Shown piece after piece: positions 1 to 5,885 of a DNA stretch of 11,895 nucleotides. Under the pieces are notes generated by a model. That model worked only from the letters and a program-made list of their open reading frames with translations, was not told the origin of the DNA and did no database searches. Positions within the stretch are counted from its first letter, which is position 1. Every line of letters starts with the position of its first letter. Position numbers and translations under genes: made by a program. This stretch comes from JAUSNA01 sp964511965 (GTDB lineage: Bacteria; Patescibacteriota; Microgenomatia; Levybacterales; GWA1-39-11), in the NCBI GenBank assembly GCA_964511965.1, contig CAZEGF010000016.1, forward strand, positions 1 through 11,895, read 5' to 3'.

Positions 1-17
1 GCAGTCATACCAAAACG

Positions 18-41
18 AGTTAAAAAGTTAAAGAGTTAAAG
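18..41. repeat. Three-copy 8-bp AT-rich tandem repeat
   Basis: Three consecutive octamers, AGTTAAAA, AGTTAAAG and AGTTAAAG, sit directly downstream of the stop codon of the hypothetical gene that ends at 43. They form no hairpin and are not followed by a T-run, so they do not look like an intrinsic terminator. It is probably a simple-sequence spacer. Confidence 0.6.
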
Positions 42-42
42 A

Positions 43-963
43 TTATTTTAATCTCAAATGTTGTAAGGATTGATCTCCTTGAAGTATTTTTATTGCGCGG
101 TCTTTGTCATGTCTAAATAGAAATCTCCTCTTATGTGAAACCTTATTTTTTTTATCTGTCTGACTTTCTACCATACCAACAGGAACTTTACCTGATAATA
201 CCTCAAAATGTCTGGTCTGATTATTTCTATATCGAAACCCAGCTTCAGTTACAAGCTCTTTAAGTGTCATAAGACACCCGGAAGGACCAACATTGTGTCT
301 ATAAAAACTCATCCGCAATTTGTCTAGTAATTCTTGCGCTCTCTCATCAGACATTTGGGGTTCTTTCAATGCTTCATTGATTTCGCGAGCTATATCCAAT
401 CCCACAAGTTGATGGGGTATATTGATATTTAACTCTCTCAATAATCGTCTTCTACTGCTTGCCTCTTCAATCGTCAAACCAAATTCCAACATGACTCCTT
501 GAGCAGTTGCGCCTGTTTTTACGCTCTGAATTATTTTATCTACCCCGGTCCCTCTTGATATTGACGATTTTACTTTTGCCCAACCTGTACGAGGTTTTGC
601 TAGCCGTAATTCTTCAAGGGGATATTGAGCTTGTAAATCTTCAGGGCTGTATTGATGTAAAAGTCTAACTGCAATATCCCTTCTTCCATAAACGTAAGAA
701 TCTGTACCGAAATATTTTTCACCGATATCTTTTGCTGAAAGTGGTGTATTAAAATAATCATCAGCTACAAGCAAACTTTGGACTCTATCTTCTCTTTTCT
801 CTCCCTCAACGGATGAGAGTACCGCATCATAAACTCCCAGTTCGCGAGCTCTATTTAAGAACTCCAATGTATCCGAATACGGTCGCTTACTAGGAGAGCA
901 TGTCTCAGAAGCACTATAAACTTCCGTATTATTTGGTGATATGTGTGATAAGTCTACTTCCAT
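43..963 (-). CDS. Hypothetical protein with several helix-turn-helix-like segments (putative DNA-binding protein)
   Basis: 306 aa, complete, ATG at 963 and TAA at 43-45. I cannot name a family. What can be seen is an all-helical, charged, soluble protein without signal peptide or membrane segment. Three stretches look like winged-helix or HTH units: residues 75-102 (PLSAKDIGEKYFG then a basic helix), 142-177 (DKIIQSVKTGATAQGVMLEF, followed by EEASSRRRLLREL) and 229-293 (LTLKELVTEAGFRY, then RHFEVLSGKVPVG and a basic RRFLFRHDKDRA). The last pattern, a recognition-like helix followed by a beta wing, is common in regulators. A transcription factor or nucleoid-associated role is an inference. There is no Shine-Dalgarno before the ATG; a weak TATACC lies 17 nt upstream. 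It follows the SRAP gene by 61 bp on the same strand, so co-transcription is possible. Other possibilities are a phage-derived or sigma-like protein. Confidence 0.8.
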   Translation of the reverse strand: MEVDLSHISPNNTEVYSASETCSPSKRPYSDTLEFLNRARELGVYDAVLSSVEGEKREDRVQSLLVADDYFNTPLSAKDIGEKYFGTDSYVYGRRDIAVRLLHQYSPEDLQAQYPLEELRLAKPRTGWAKVKSSISRGTGVDKIIQSVKTGATAQGVMLEFGLTIEEASSRRRLLRELNINIPHQLVGLDIAREINEALKEPQMSDERAQELLDKLRMSFYRHNVGPSGCLMTLKELVTEAGFRYRNNQTRHFEVLSGKVPVGMVESQTDKKNKVSHKRRFLFRHDKDRAIKILQGDQSLQHLRLK

Positions 964-1024
964 ACAAAAAAGATCAAGGAGGTATAGTAGCAGATTACAG
1001 GATGAAATTCAATATCTTTTGAGG

Positions 1025-1675
1025 CTAGATCGGCTTGAGAATTTCTTTGAAATCATTTTGAGGTTTGTTGACTAGAGAACTTATTTGCCACGCCTTCATT
1101 TTGTCTGAAGGAAATGGGTCTAGAAATTTTTCTATTCGCTCAGGCTCTATCATGTCAGGATCAAGCCACTCATCCTCCTCTTCTTTTGATAAAATGACCG
1201 GCATTCTGTCATGAATTGGCTTCATAATGCTATTTGGAACAGTTGTAATTATGGCAAATGACAATAATTTTTTCCCATCAATTTCGGTCTCATTGTAAAT
1301 TCCAGCGAATGCAAAAACATCTTCATCAACAAGTTTTATAGCATAAGGAATCTTAATATCCGGTTTTCTCTGCCATTCAAAGAAAAAAGATGCAGGGACT
1401 AGGCACCGACGCTCAATAACTGATTTTTTGAACATCGTCTTTTCAAAAATAGTCTCGGCCCTTGCATTTATGACATAACCTTTATTTTCTTTCGCCCAAA
1501 AAGGTAACATCCCAAATTGCATCAATTGCACTTTTTTTGGAGAATTTCTTGTAATTATTGGAGCTTCTTGAGATGGGGCTAAATTGTATCTGGTGGTGTT
1601 ATGAACAGTCGCACTTTCTATTTCAAAGCGTCGCCAAGAGTCTCCTGTCAACATGAATCCATACCTTCCACACAT
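1025..1675 (-). CDS. SRAP-family protein (YedK/HMCES type), abasic-site DNA-protein crosslink sensor and thiol autopeptidase
   Basis: 216 aa from the ATG at 1675. The family shields abasic sites in single-stranded DNA by covalently linking its N-terminal Cys2 to the open sugar, so Cys2 must become residue 1 after Met removal. An upstream in-frame GTG at 1681 would give MIMCGRY and bury the cysteine; starting at 1675 gives the expected MCGRYGF. A TATAAT lies only 6 nt before this ATG, which agrees with that start. Family residues are all visible: Cys2, Asn70 in NARAET, Glu100 in FFFEW and His155 in HDRMPV. Length matches the usual 210-230 aa. It is transcribed divergently from the GNAT gene. 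The family is often linked to the SOS response, but I see no clear LexA box here. Identification is firm; the physiological role is from knowledge of E. coli YedK and human HMCES. Confidence 0.95.
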   Translation of the reverse strand: MCGRYGFMLTGDSWRRFEIESATVHNTTRYNLAPSQEAPIITRNSPKKVQLMQFGMLPFWAKENKGYVINARAETIFEKTMFKKSVIERRCLVPASFFFEWQRKPDIKIPYAIKLVDEDVFAFAGIYNETEIDGKKLLSFAIITTVPNSIMKPIHDRMPVILSKEEEDEWLDPDMIEPERIEKFLDPFPSDKMKAWQISSLVNKPQNDFKEILKPI

Positions 1676-1681
1676 AATCAC

Positions 1682-1687
1682 ATTATA
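1682..1687 (-). promoter_or_regulatory. -10 box of the SRAP gene, leaderless arrangement
   Basis: A perfect TATAAT on the minus strand is followed by six bases (GTGATT) and then the ATG at 1675. Transcription would start at or next to the A of the start codon. No good -35 is visible; TCGATG at 17 bp spacing matches only 3 of 6 positions. Confidence 0.65.
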
Positions 1688-1801
1688 AACCTACATTGCT
1701 ATCACATCGAGCAGGGAGGTGATGGAAAGAGAGGTCCGCAAGGGGAAATTATAGCATGATCAATAAAAATTATACTCCAGGATGATGTTCAAGTTCAAAA
1801 G

Positions 1802-1810
1802 TGGTATAAT
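1802..1810 (+). promoter_or_regulatory. Extended -10 promoter of the GNAT gene, leaderless arrangement
   Basis: TGGTATAAT is a perfect extended -10 (TGn plus TATAAT). It ends six bases (CCACGC) before the ATG at 1817, so the predicted transcript begins at the start codon. There is no Shine-Dalgarno and no convincing -35, as expected of an extended -10 promoter. Confidence 0.75.
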
Positions 1811-1816
1811 CCACGC

Positions 1817-2368
1817 ATGAAAGATAGAGAACCCATTTTTGGGCCACCCAAAAACCCTATTGAAATTGTCTCGTCTGAGACTGGTATTTCCTTGCGTCAA
1901 TTGACGCCTGATGACGCTCGCGTGGCATTTGATCTGATTGATCGCAATCGAGAGCATTTATCTCAATTTGGTGACGTCACCGCAAGAAATTACGTGACGT
2001 ATGATCAGATGTTAAATAGCATCATTTTGCCTAGAAACCCATTTCGCCTCAGATTTGGCATTAGAAATGCTGAAGGAATATATGTTGGCAGTATCAATGT
2101 AACGCCAACTGTTGAGAACCGTGAAGTTGGAGAAATTGGTTACTACATAGGTCGTGAGTTTGAGGGTCAGGGATATACCACCTCTGCAGTAAATGCACTT
2201 ACCGATTATGCGTTTGAGAATTTGGGTTATCAAGAACTTTTTGGGTCTGTCGTTGATGGAAATACCGGATCTGTAAGGGTTTTGCAAAAAGCCGGATTTA
2301 CTGAACGGGAAAGAATTACAATCAATGACACGGTTCTTATCCAACTTTATAAAGTAAAACCAGTCTAG
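1817..2368 (+). CDS. GNAT family N-acetyltransferase (RimJ/RimL-like)
   Basis: 183 aa. Such enzymes move an acetyl group from acetyl-CoA to an amine, either a protein N-terminus or a small molecule; the substrate cannot be told here. The N-terminal part (about 23-50, ISLRQLTPDDARVAFDLIDR) is the usual beta-alpha opening. Residues 106-124 carry the acetyl-CoA site (EIGYYIGREFEGQGYTT), and 148-161 hold the matching DGNTGSVRVLQKAGF helix and turn. The typical conserved Asn is N149. The protein looks complete and cytoplasmic. The start follows an extended -10 by six bases, and no earlier in-frame start is plausible. The gene converges on the DUF4230 gene, and the two stop codons share a CTAG. GNAT membership is firm and the RimJ/RimL subgroup is likely. 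Confidence 0.92.
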   Translation: MKDREPIFGPPKNPIEIVSSETGISLRQLTPDDARVAFDLIDRNREHLSQFGDVTARNYVTYDQMLNSIILPRNPFRLRFGIRNAEGIYVGSINVTPTVENREVGEIGYYIGREFEGQGYTTSAVNALTDYAFENLGYQELFGSVVDGNTGSVRVLQKAGFTERERITINDTVLIQLYKVKPV

Positions 2369-3006
2369 CAGTGGCCTTCGGGGATTGTAATAATTACAGT
2401 TGTATATCCAAAAGCCTTGATAAGAGCAGTTAATTGATTACGGGCGTTAGTTGCAGCACTTTGCAAAATCCCACCCTCGCAAGCTGCCGTTCTAATGGAA
2501 TTTTCTGCAGAAAGTCTAGCTACTGACTCCAGATCCTTATCCCCTTGAGTCAGGTATCCTAACTTTCTGTCATAAACTCTCGTCTTTTCATTATCAAGTC
2601 TGGCAACAAGTATTTCAGGTGCAGGAAGCGTAAGCCTCACAGTTGATCCCTCAATTTTAATATCATTTTCACTAAGTTTTGAGAGATCAATCCCTCCTGT
2701 CACTTTTCCGTTTGCTATCAGTAAAATTTTATCTCCAAAAAGTACTTGCTTAAATGCGTTATCCTCATTTTTTCCTGCTTCAATGACTTTTTCAACGGTA
2801 AATTCGGCAGACTCATATCTGTTAAGCGATCTGATTTGAGTTATTACCGACTCACCATTTTTGATGGTTACAGATGGCTTTTTAGGCTTTAATAGAAAAT
2901 AAATACCACTAATGAGAATGATGGTTAAAATAAAGAGGAAAATAATTTGAGTGCTTGAGAATAGTTTTTTCGAAACTATTGGAGATTTTACCTTATCCTC
3001 TTCCAT
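2365..3006 (-). CDS. DUF4230 domain-containing single-pass membrane protein
   Basis: 213 aa. The N-terminus is cytoplasmic and basic, residues about 19-40 (QIIFLFILTIILISGIYFLL) form one membrane anchor, and the rest should face outside. The exported part has the features I associate with DUF4230: an opening IRSLNRYESAEFTVEKVIEAG (residues 58 on), then FGDKILLIANGKVTGGIDLSKL, the strand LTLPAPEIL, the segment DNEKTRVYDRKLG, and a C-terminal helix with EGGILQSAATNARNQL. The function of this domain is unknown. The start is supported by an extended -10 (TGGTATACT) ending six bases before the ATG. It is divergent from the Ser-rich exported protein at 3111, with a 104 bp shared promoter region, and convergent with the GNAT gene. 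Both members of the divergent pair are envelope proteins, so a shared surface role is possible but not shown. Confidence 0.9.
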   Translation of the reverse strand: MEEDKVKSPIVSKKLFSSTQIIFLFILTIILISGIYFLLKPKKPSVTIKNGESVITQIRSLNRYESAEFTVEKVIEAGKNEDNAFKQVLFGDKILLIANGKVTGGIDLSKLSENDIKIEGSTVRLTLPAPEILVARLDNEKTRVYDRKLGYLTQGDKDLESVARLSAENSIRTAACEGGILQSAATNARNQLTALIKAFGYTTVIITIPEGHC

Positions 3007-3012
3007 ACAAAT

Positions 3013-3021
3013 AGTATACCA
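3013..3021 (-). promoter_or_regulatory. Extended -10 promoter of the DUF4230 gene, leaderless arrangement
   Basis: On the minus strand TGGTATACT (TGn plus a 5/6 match to TATAAT) is followed by ATTTGT and the ATG at 3006. It has the same 6-nt spacing as the SRAP and GNAT promoters. Confidence 0.7.
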
Positions 3022-3071
3022 TGCGACCTATATATGAAACTTGGAAAAGTCTCACTCTACTGCTGCTACTA

Positions 3072-3101
3072 TTGACTTCCTACCTATAAAATTGTTCTAA
3101 T
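3072..3101 (+). promoter_or_regulatory. Promoter of the Ser-rich exported protein gene
   Basis: A -35 TTGACT (3072-3077) is followed after 18 bp by TCTAAT (3096-3101), itself preceded by a TG in the extended -10 position (3093-3094). Predicted initiation near 3108 leaves about three untranslated bases before the ATG at 3111. The mRNA would be nearly leaderless. Confidence 0.6.
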
Positions 3102-3110
3102 TATTACATT

Positions 3111-4268
3111 ATGAAAAAATCCGGACATATAAAAAAGCTAGCCAAACGTAGTAATTCCAAATCAATTTCTGTAGTACGCTTTCGGTATGTCAGTATTGGT
3201 TTGGGTCTTATTGCCTTAATTATCGCTGGAAACCTACTCGTTTCTGCCTCAAGCACAGTACATGTTCTGGGCACTTCAACAAGCAATCTACTTGCACGAG
3301 GTGGTGATGAATCGCACGATGAAAGTGAATCGTCCGGGCAACATTCTGATATCAGTAATTCCGGGAGTAGTAGTTCTAATTCAAACTCAGATTCTCCTTC
3401 TACAACCAACGACAAACAAACCTCAGCAAGCACAACTACAGATAGTGGTCCGTCTCAAAGCACAAAGGTAGATTGTGTCGGCCCAGATGGAAAGCATTTT
3501 GTTACAAGTTTTCACGATTGTCAGGAATTGAACGTAAAATGGAATAATAGTAATTTTAAATTCACCGTTGTTAGCAACGCCTCCTCAGGCACTAGTAAAA
3601 TTGTGTCTGCAAATGAAGTCAAAGAACATAGTGAACCAAAGACAAAAACTCTCGAAATAAAAACAGAAAATACCAAAACAGAATTGAATTTAGAAAAAAA
3701 TGGCAGACATGTTGAGATCAAAAAGGAGGACGACGGTAAACTCCACATAAGCTCTAAAGATGAGGATGGGACAGAAGTTGAGCTTGAACAATCCGACGCA
3801 TTGGAGAAGCTAAATGATTCACTTAAAGATCAGGGTATAGAAATAGGGACCGGATCTGCATCCAAATTTACTTTTAGAGCAGGCAAGGTCGAAACTCATA
3901 CCGATTTTCCACTATCAGTTGATCCTTCAACCAACCAACTATCAGTTACCACTCCAAGCGGTACTCATGAACTGACTATCCTTCCCGATCATGCTATTCA
4001 AAACCTGCTTGATCTTAAGGTCTTTTCAAATATCCTATCTACCGCTGATTCCAACACAGCAAGCGCTGAAGCATCGAATAATACCGTCGGACTTACAGAA
4101 ATTGATAATCAGCCGGCATTTGAAATCGAGGGAGTGGCAAATAAAAAACTGTTAGGTATATTCCCAGTAGCATTCACCAAGAAAGTTTTTGTTTCATCGG
4201 ATAACGGTAAAATTCTAAAAACCCAGCAATCAACATTTGATAACTTTCTCGAAAAAATTTCCTTTTAA
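3111..4268 (+). CDS. Anchored exported protein with Ser/Thr-rich linker, unknown function
   Basis: 385 aa. A basic N-terminus (residues 1-25) leads to a hydrophobic segment at about 26-46 (YVSIGLGLIALIIAGNLLVS), which is a signal anchor or uncleaved signal peptide. Residues 57-118 are a low-complexity Ser/Thr/Asn/Asp linker. A small pair of cysteines, C122 and C137, brackets a GPDGKHFVTSFHDC motif and could form a disulfide outside the cell. Residues 150-290 are charged and predicted beta-rich with alternating Lys and Glu, and the C-terminal 330-385 forms a compact module (NQPAFEIEGVANKKLLGIFP, then SSDNGKILKTQQSTF) that recalls PepSY-like or processing-inhibitor folds; that likeness is only an impression. 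The layout suggests a stalked cell-surface protein. It is divergent from the DUF4230 gene and convergent with the rhodanese gene, with a 2 bp gap. Confidence 0.85.
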   Translation: MKKSGHIKKLAKRSNSKSISVVRFRYVSIGLGLIALIIAGNLLVSASSTVHVLGTSTSNLLARGGDESHDESESSGQHSDISNSGSSSSNSNSDSPSTTNDKQTSASTTTDSGPSQSTKVDCVGPDGKHFVTSFHDCQELNVKWNNSNFKFTVVSNASSGTSKIVSANEVKEHSEPKTKTLEIKTENTKTELNLEKNGRHVEIKKEDDGKLHISSKDEDGTEVELEQSDALEKLNDSLKDQGIEIGTGSASKFTFRAGKVETHTDFPLSVDPSTNQLSVTTPSGTHELTILPDHAIQNLLDLKVFSNILSTADSNTASAEASNNTVGLTEIDNQPAFEIEGVANKKLLGIFPVAFTKKVFVSSDNGKILKTQQSTFDNFLEKISF

Positions 4269-4270
4269 CC

Positions 4271-4615
4271 TCAAGGGTTTTGCAGTGAATAACCTTTCGA
4301 ACGCCATGCAAGTAGTCCGCTTTTCATGCTAAAAACATTCTTGTATCCTCTTTTTACCATTGTATCAACTGCCATATTACTTCTTGATCCGCTCAAGCAG
4401 TAAACGTAAACAGTTTTATTCTTATCCGCGACTATTTCTTCAATTTTTTCATCAACAAGATCAATAGGCAGATTGATGCTTCCTGCAATTTTACCACGTG
4501 AGAATTCCTGTGGAGTTCTCACATCTATAATGACAACATCATTTTTATTATTCAAAGCCTCATATACTTCTGATGCTTCTACCTCAGGAACGACCGGTTG
4601 ATTGAATCCAAACAT
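4271..4615 (-). CDS. Single-domain rhodanese-like sulfurtransferase
   Basis: 114 aa, one complete rhodanese domain. The family passes sulfane sulfur through a persulfide on an active-site cysteine. Visible motifs are the DVRTPQEF strand-turn at residues 31-38 with D31 and R33, the GSINLPIDL segment at 45-53, and the catalytic loop CLSGSRS starting at C73, followed by G-Y-x-N-V at 90-94. There is no signal peptide, so it should be cytosolic, although residues 1-12 are a loose tail. It may help detoxify sulfide or cyanide, or supply sulfur. The gene lies downstream of the VIT1-family gene but has its own promoter and a CRP/FNR-like palindrome centred 42.5 bp before the ATG. This links it to the tspO/doxX set. 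PspE- or GlpE-like single-domain proteins are the nearest relatives I would expect. Confidence 0.93.
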   Translation of the reverse strand: MFGFNQPVVPEVEASEVYEALNNKNDVVIIDVRTPQEFSRGKIAGSINLPIDLVDEKIEEIVADKNKTVYVYCLSGSRSNMAVDTMVKRGYKNVFSMKSGLLAWRSKGYSLQNP

Positions 4616-4622
4616 ACAGAGT

Positions 4623-4628
4623 ATTATA
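4623..4628 (-). promoter_or_regulatory. -10 box of the rhodanese gene
   Basis: TATAAT on the minus strand ends seven bases (ACTCTGT) before the ATG at 4615, another leaderless arrangement. A second overlapping-phase TATAAT lies at 4630-4635. There is no recognisable -35; the CRP/FNR-like site occupies the region just upstream of where it would be. Confidence 0.65.
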
Positions 4629-4650
4629 TATTATAGAAAGGTTAAATTAA

Positions 4651-4664
4651 TTGATCTAAGTCAC
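4651..4664. promoter_or_regulatory. CRP/FNR-like operator upstream of the rhodanese gene
   Basis: TTGATCTAAGTCAC on the plus strand reads GTGACTTAGATCAA in the direction of the rhodanese gene. With the preceding T this gives TGTGA, six bases, then TCA, which is the CRP half-site pattern. It also fits FNR TTGAT-N4-ATCAA with mismatches. The centre at 4657.5 is 42.5 bp before the A of the ATG (also the predicted transcription start), which is class II activator geometry. It shares 11 of 12 core positions with the site at 5839-5850. Confidence 0.55.
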
Positions 4665-4678
4665 ACAAAGTTATCAGA

Positions 4679-5404
4679 CTAAATACCTGAGATGTGGAAG
4701 AGGCGTCCAATAGAATACGTCACAATCATTGCTATCACTCCCCCAGCCACAACTCTTACCGTTGCACGAAGTGAATTTGCACCGCCTATTTTTGCGCTGA
4801 TGACCCCGGTAGAGGCTAAAGCTACCACGACTGATGCAAATGCTACCGGTACGCGAAGCTCTTGAGGTGGAAGAATAATAGCTACAAGTGGGATAAGAGC
4901 ACCGGCTAGGAAGGCGCAAGCAGATGCTATCGCTGCGTGCCACGGGTTTGTGAGGTTGTCAGGATCAATTCCAAGCTCTATATCAACATGTGCTGCAAAT
5001 GCGTCTTTTTTCGTAAGCTCTTTTGCAACAGTAGTTGCTGTTTTCTTACTCAGACCTTTGCGTTCATAAAGTGAGATGAGCTCCAAAAGCTCTGCGTCAG
5101 GGAAATTTTTTAATTCATCCCTCTCTTTCTTAAGTAATGCTTGTTCAGTGTCTCGAGAACTACTGACTGAGACATATTCCCCAGCCGCCATGGATATTGC
5201 CCCAGCAATAATTCCAGCAATACCGGCAGTAATTATAGCCCCGGACGAACTTGTTGCGCCAGCAACACCCAAAACAAGTCCAGCAATTGACACTATTCCA
5301 TCATTTGCTCCAAGGACTGATGCGCGAAGCCAGTTGAGCTTGCTGACAGTACTTTGAGCATGGGGTTCAAAGTTAGAAAATGCTTGTTGGGTTGAGATGG
5401 ACAT
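4679..5404 (-). CDS. VIT1/CCC1-family membrane transporter (probable Fe2+/Mn2+)
   Basis: 241 aa. The family moves ferrous iron or manganese across membranes. Five membrane segments can be placed: about 37-50, 57-74, 158-176, 185-203 and 215-232. Family signatures are LGANDGIVSIAGLVLGVAGA at 31-50 and AAGEYVSVSSSRD at 73-85. The hydrophilic loop at 84-155 between the second and third segments is the usual cytosolic metal-binding helix region, rich in Glu and Asp (E94, E97, E105, E108, E114). It is full length. The ATG at 5404 is separated from the TspO stop by one base (TAA-T-ATG) with no Shine-Dalgarno, so it should be translated by coupling within a tspO operon. Controlled from the tspO promoter, it may buffer iron during redox change; that part is inference, as is the choice of metal. 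Confidence 0.92.
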   Translation of the reverse strand: MSISTQQAFSNFEPHAQSTVSKLNWLRASVLGANDGIVSIAGLVLGVAGATSSSGAIITAGIAGIIAGAISMAAGEYVSVSSSRDTEQALLKKERDELKNFPDAELLELISLYERKGLSKKTATTVAKELTKKDAFAAHVDIELGIDPDNLTNPWHAAIASACAFLAGALIPLVAIILPPQELRVPVAFASVVVALASTGVISAKIGGANSLRATVRVVAGGVIAMIVTYSIGRLFHISGI

Positions 5405-5405
5405 A

Positions 5406-5804
5406 TTATTTTCTATTTAAATAGGTTACTGTGAACTGCAGAATTGTTGCAAAACTAACCCACAAAAGATAGGGGATCTGGAGATAAGTGATCCAAGATG
5501 CATAGGGAAAAACAACAATCATTAACCAAATAAGAGTTACTAAAACAAGAATAATGTCAATTGAGGCTAGAAAATTATTCTTCAGTCCAAATTGAATTGG
5601 GGTAAACGAGAAATTAAAAATCAGATTTAGAATAAAAGGGATAACTACATACAATGGAATTTGCTGATTTAGAGCTAAAAGAAATACCTTACCAAATGAA
5701 ATAGCTATTAAGATATAAAGAAAGGTCCAAACAGGACCAAATAATTTTGCCGAAGGCGCCCATGATGGCTTTTTTAATTTTTTGTACCAAGAATAATTAT
5801 TCAT
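5406..5804 (-). CDS. tspO: TspO/MBR family (tryptophan-rich sensory) membrane protein
   Basis: 132 aa, somewhat shorter than the usual 150-160. The family binds porphyrins and cholesterol-like ligands and is tied to oxidative and porphyrin stress. Visible family features are W6, the KPSWAPS motif at 12-18, GPVWTFLYILIAIS at 23-36, NLIFNFSFTPIQFGL at 60-74, and PYLLWVSFATILQFTVTYLN at 111-130. Five membrane helices fit (about 22-45, 50-68, 80-99, 103-120 and the last stretch). The final motif has Gln where FAxxLN is usual. The ATG at 5804 lies 6 nt after a weak extended -10 (TGGTTATAT) and 40.5 bp from the centre of a CRP/FNR-like site shared with doxX. It heads an operon with the VIT1 gene one base downstream. 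TspO membership is firm; the ligand is unknown. Confidence 0.92.
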   Translation of the reverse strand: MNNYSWYKKLKKPSWAPSAKLFGPVWTFLYILIAISFGKVFLLALNQQIPLYVVIPFILNLIFNFSFTPIQFGLKNNFLASIDIILVLVTLIWLMIVVFPYASWITYLQIPYLLWVSFATILQFTVTYLNRK

Positions 5805-5810
5805 ACTTTT

Positions 5811-5819
5811 ATATAACCA
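5811..5819 (-). promoter_or_regulatory. Candidate extended -10 of tspO
   Basis: TGGTTATAT on the minus strand ends six bases before the ATG at 5804. The hexamer itself is weak (3 of 6 match), but the TGn extension and spacing agree with the other leaderless promoters. A weak core promoter fits a gene that needs an activator. Confidence 0.4.
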
Positions 5820-5827
5820 ATTCTACC

Positions 5828-5839
5828 ATGTATGTATGT
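5828..5839. repeat. Three-copy ATGT tandem repeat
   Basis: ATGT is repeated three times and runs into the left end of the CRP/FNR-like site. It occupies the place where a tspO -35 would be, so changes in copy number would alter promoter spacing. Confidence 0.55.
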
Positions 5840-5852
5840 GATCTAAATCATT
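5837..5852. promoter_or_regulatory. Shared CRP/FNR-like operator between divergent tspO and doxX
   Basis: The core TGAT-CTAA-ATCA (5839-5850) is a perfect inverted repeat within TGTGATCTAAATCATT. It matches FNR-type TTGAT-N4-ATCAA at 8 of 10 fixed positions and also the CRP left half TGTGA with N6 and TCA. The centre, 5844.5, is 41.5 bp before the doxX ATG and 40.5 bp before the tspO ATG. Both genes appear leaderless, so these are also the distances to the transcription starts, which is classic class II activator placement on both sides. The regulator gene is not in the window. Confidence 0.65.
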
Positions 5853-5880
5853 TGACAATAGGATTTCAAAGTGTAAACAT
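5852..5880 (+). promoter_or_regulatory. Promoter of doxX
   Basis: A perfect -35 TTGACA (5852-5857) abuts the CRP/FNR-like palindrome. After 17 bp comes AAACAT (5875-5880), a poor -10 with a TG in the extended position (5872-5873); an alternative TAAACA sits one base earlier. The ATG follows five bases later. The weak -10 is compatible with activator dependence. Confidence 0.5.
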
Positions 5881-5885
5881 TAAGT

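Noticed and set aside
978..1020. AGGAGGT on the plus strand followed by an ATG at 1002
   Set aside because: The spacing is too long and the frame stops after six codons (MKFNIF), so it is a chance match.
1711..1752. GGGAGGTGATGG, resembling a Shine-Dalgarno with a start codon on the plus strand, or an anti-Shine-Dalgarno-like TCACCTCC on the minus strand
   Set aside because: The reading frame is only ten codons, the Shine-Dalgarno overlaps the ATG, and the minus-strand word lies upstream of the SRAP promoter, so it is probably not transcribed.
1937..1952. FNR-like TTGAT-N4-ATCGA match
   Set aside because: It lies inside the GNAT coding region, far from any start codon, and is expected by chance.
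3104..3433. Minus-strand reading frame of 109 codons opposite the Ser-rich linker
   Set aside because: Low-complexity Leu/Glu/Ser composition mirrors the Ser-rich repeat on the other strand. The plus-strand gene has a promoter, signal anchor and domain layout.
4674..4943. Minus-strand frame of 89 codons overlapping the VIT1 gene
   Set aside because: It is an alternative frame within a conserved transporter gene, with Ser/Arg-rich product lacking domain features.
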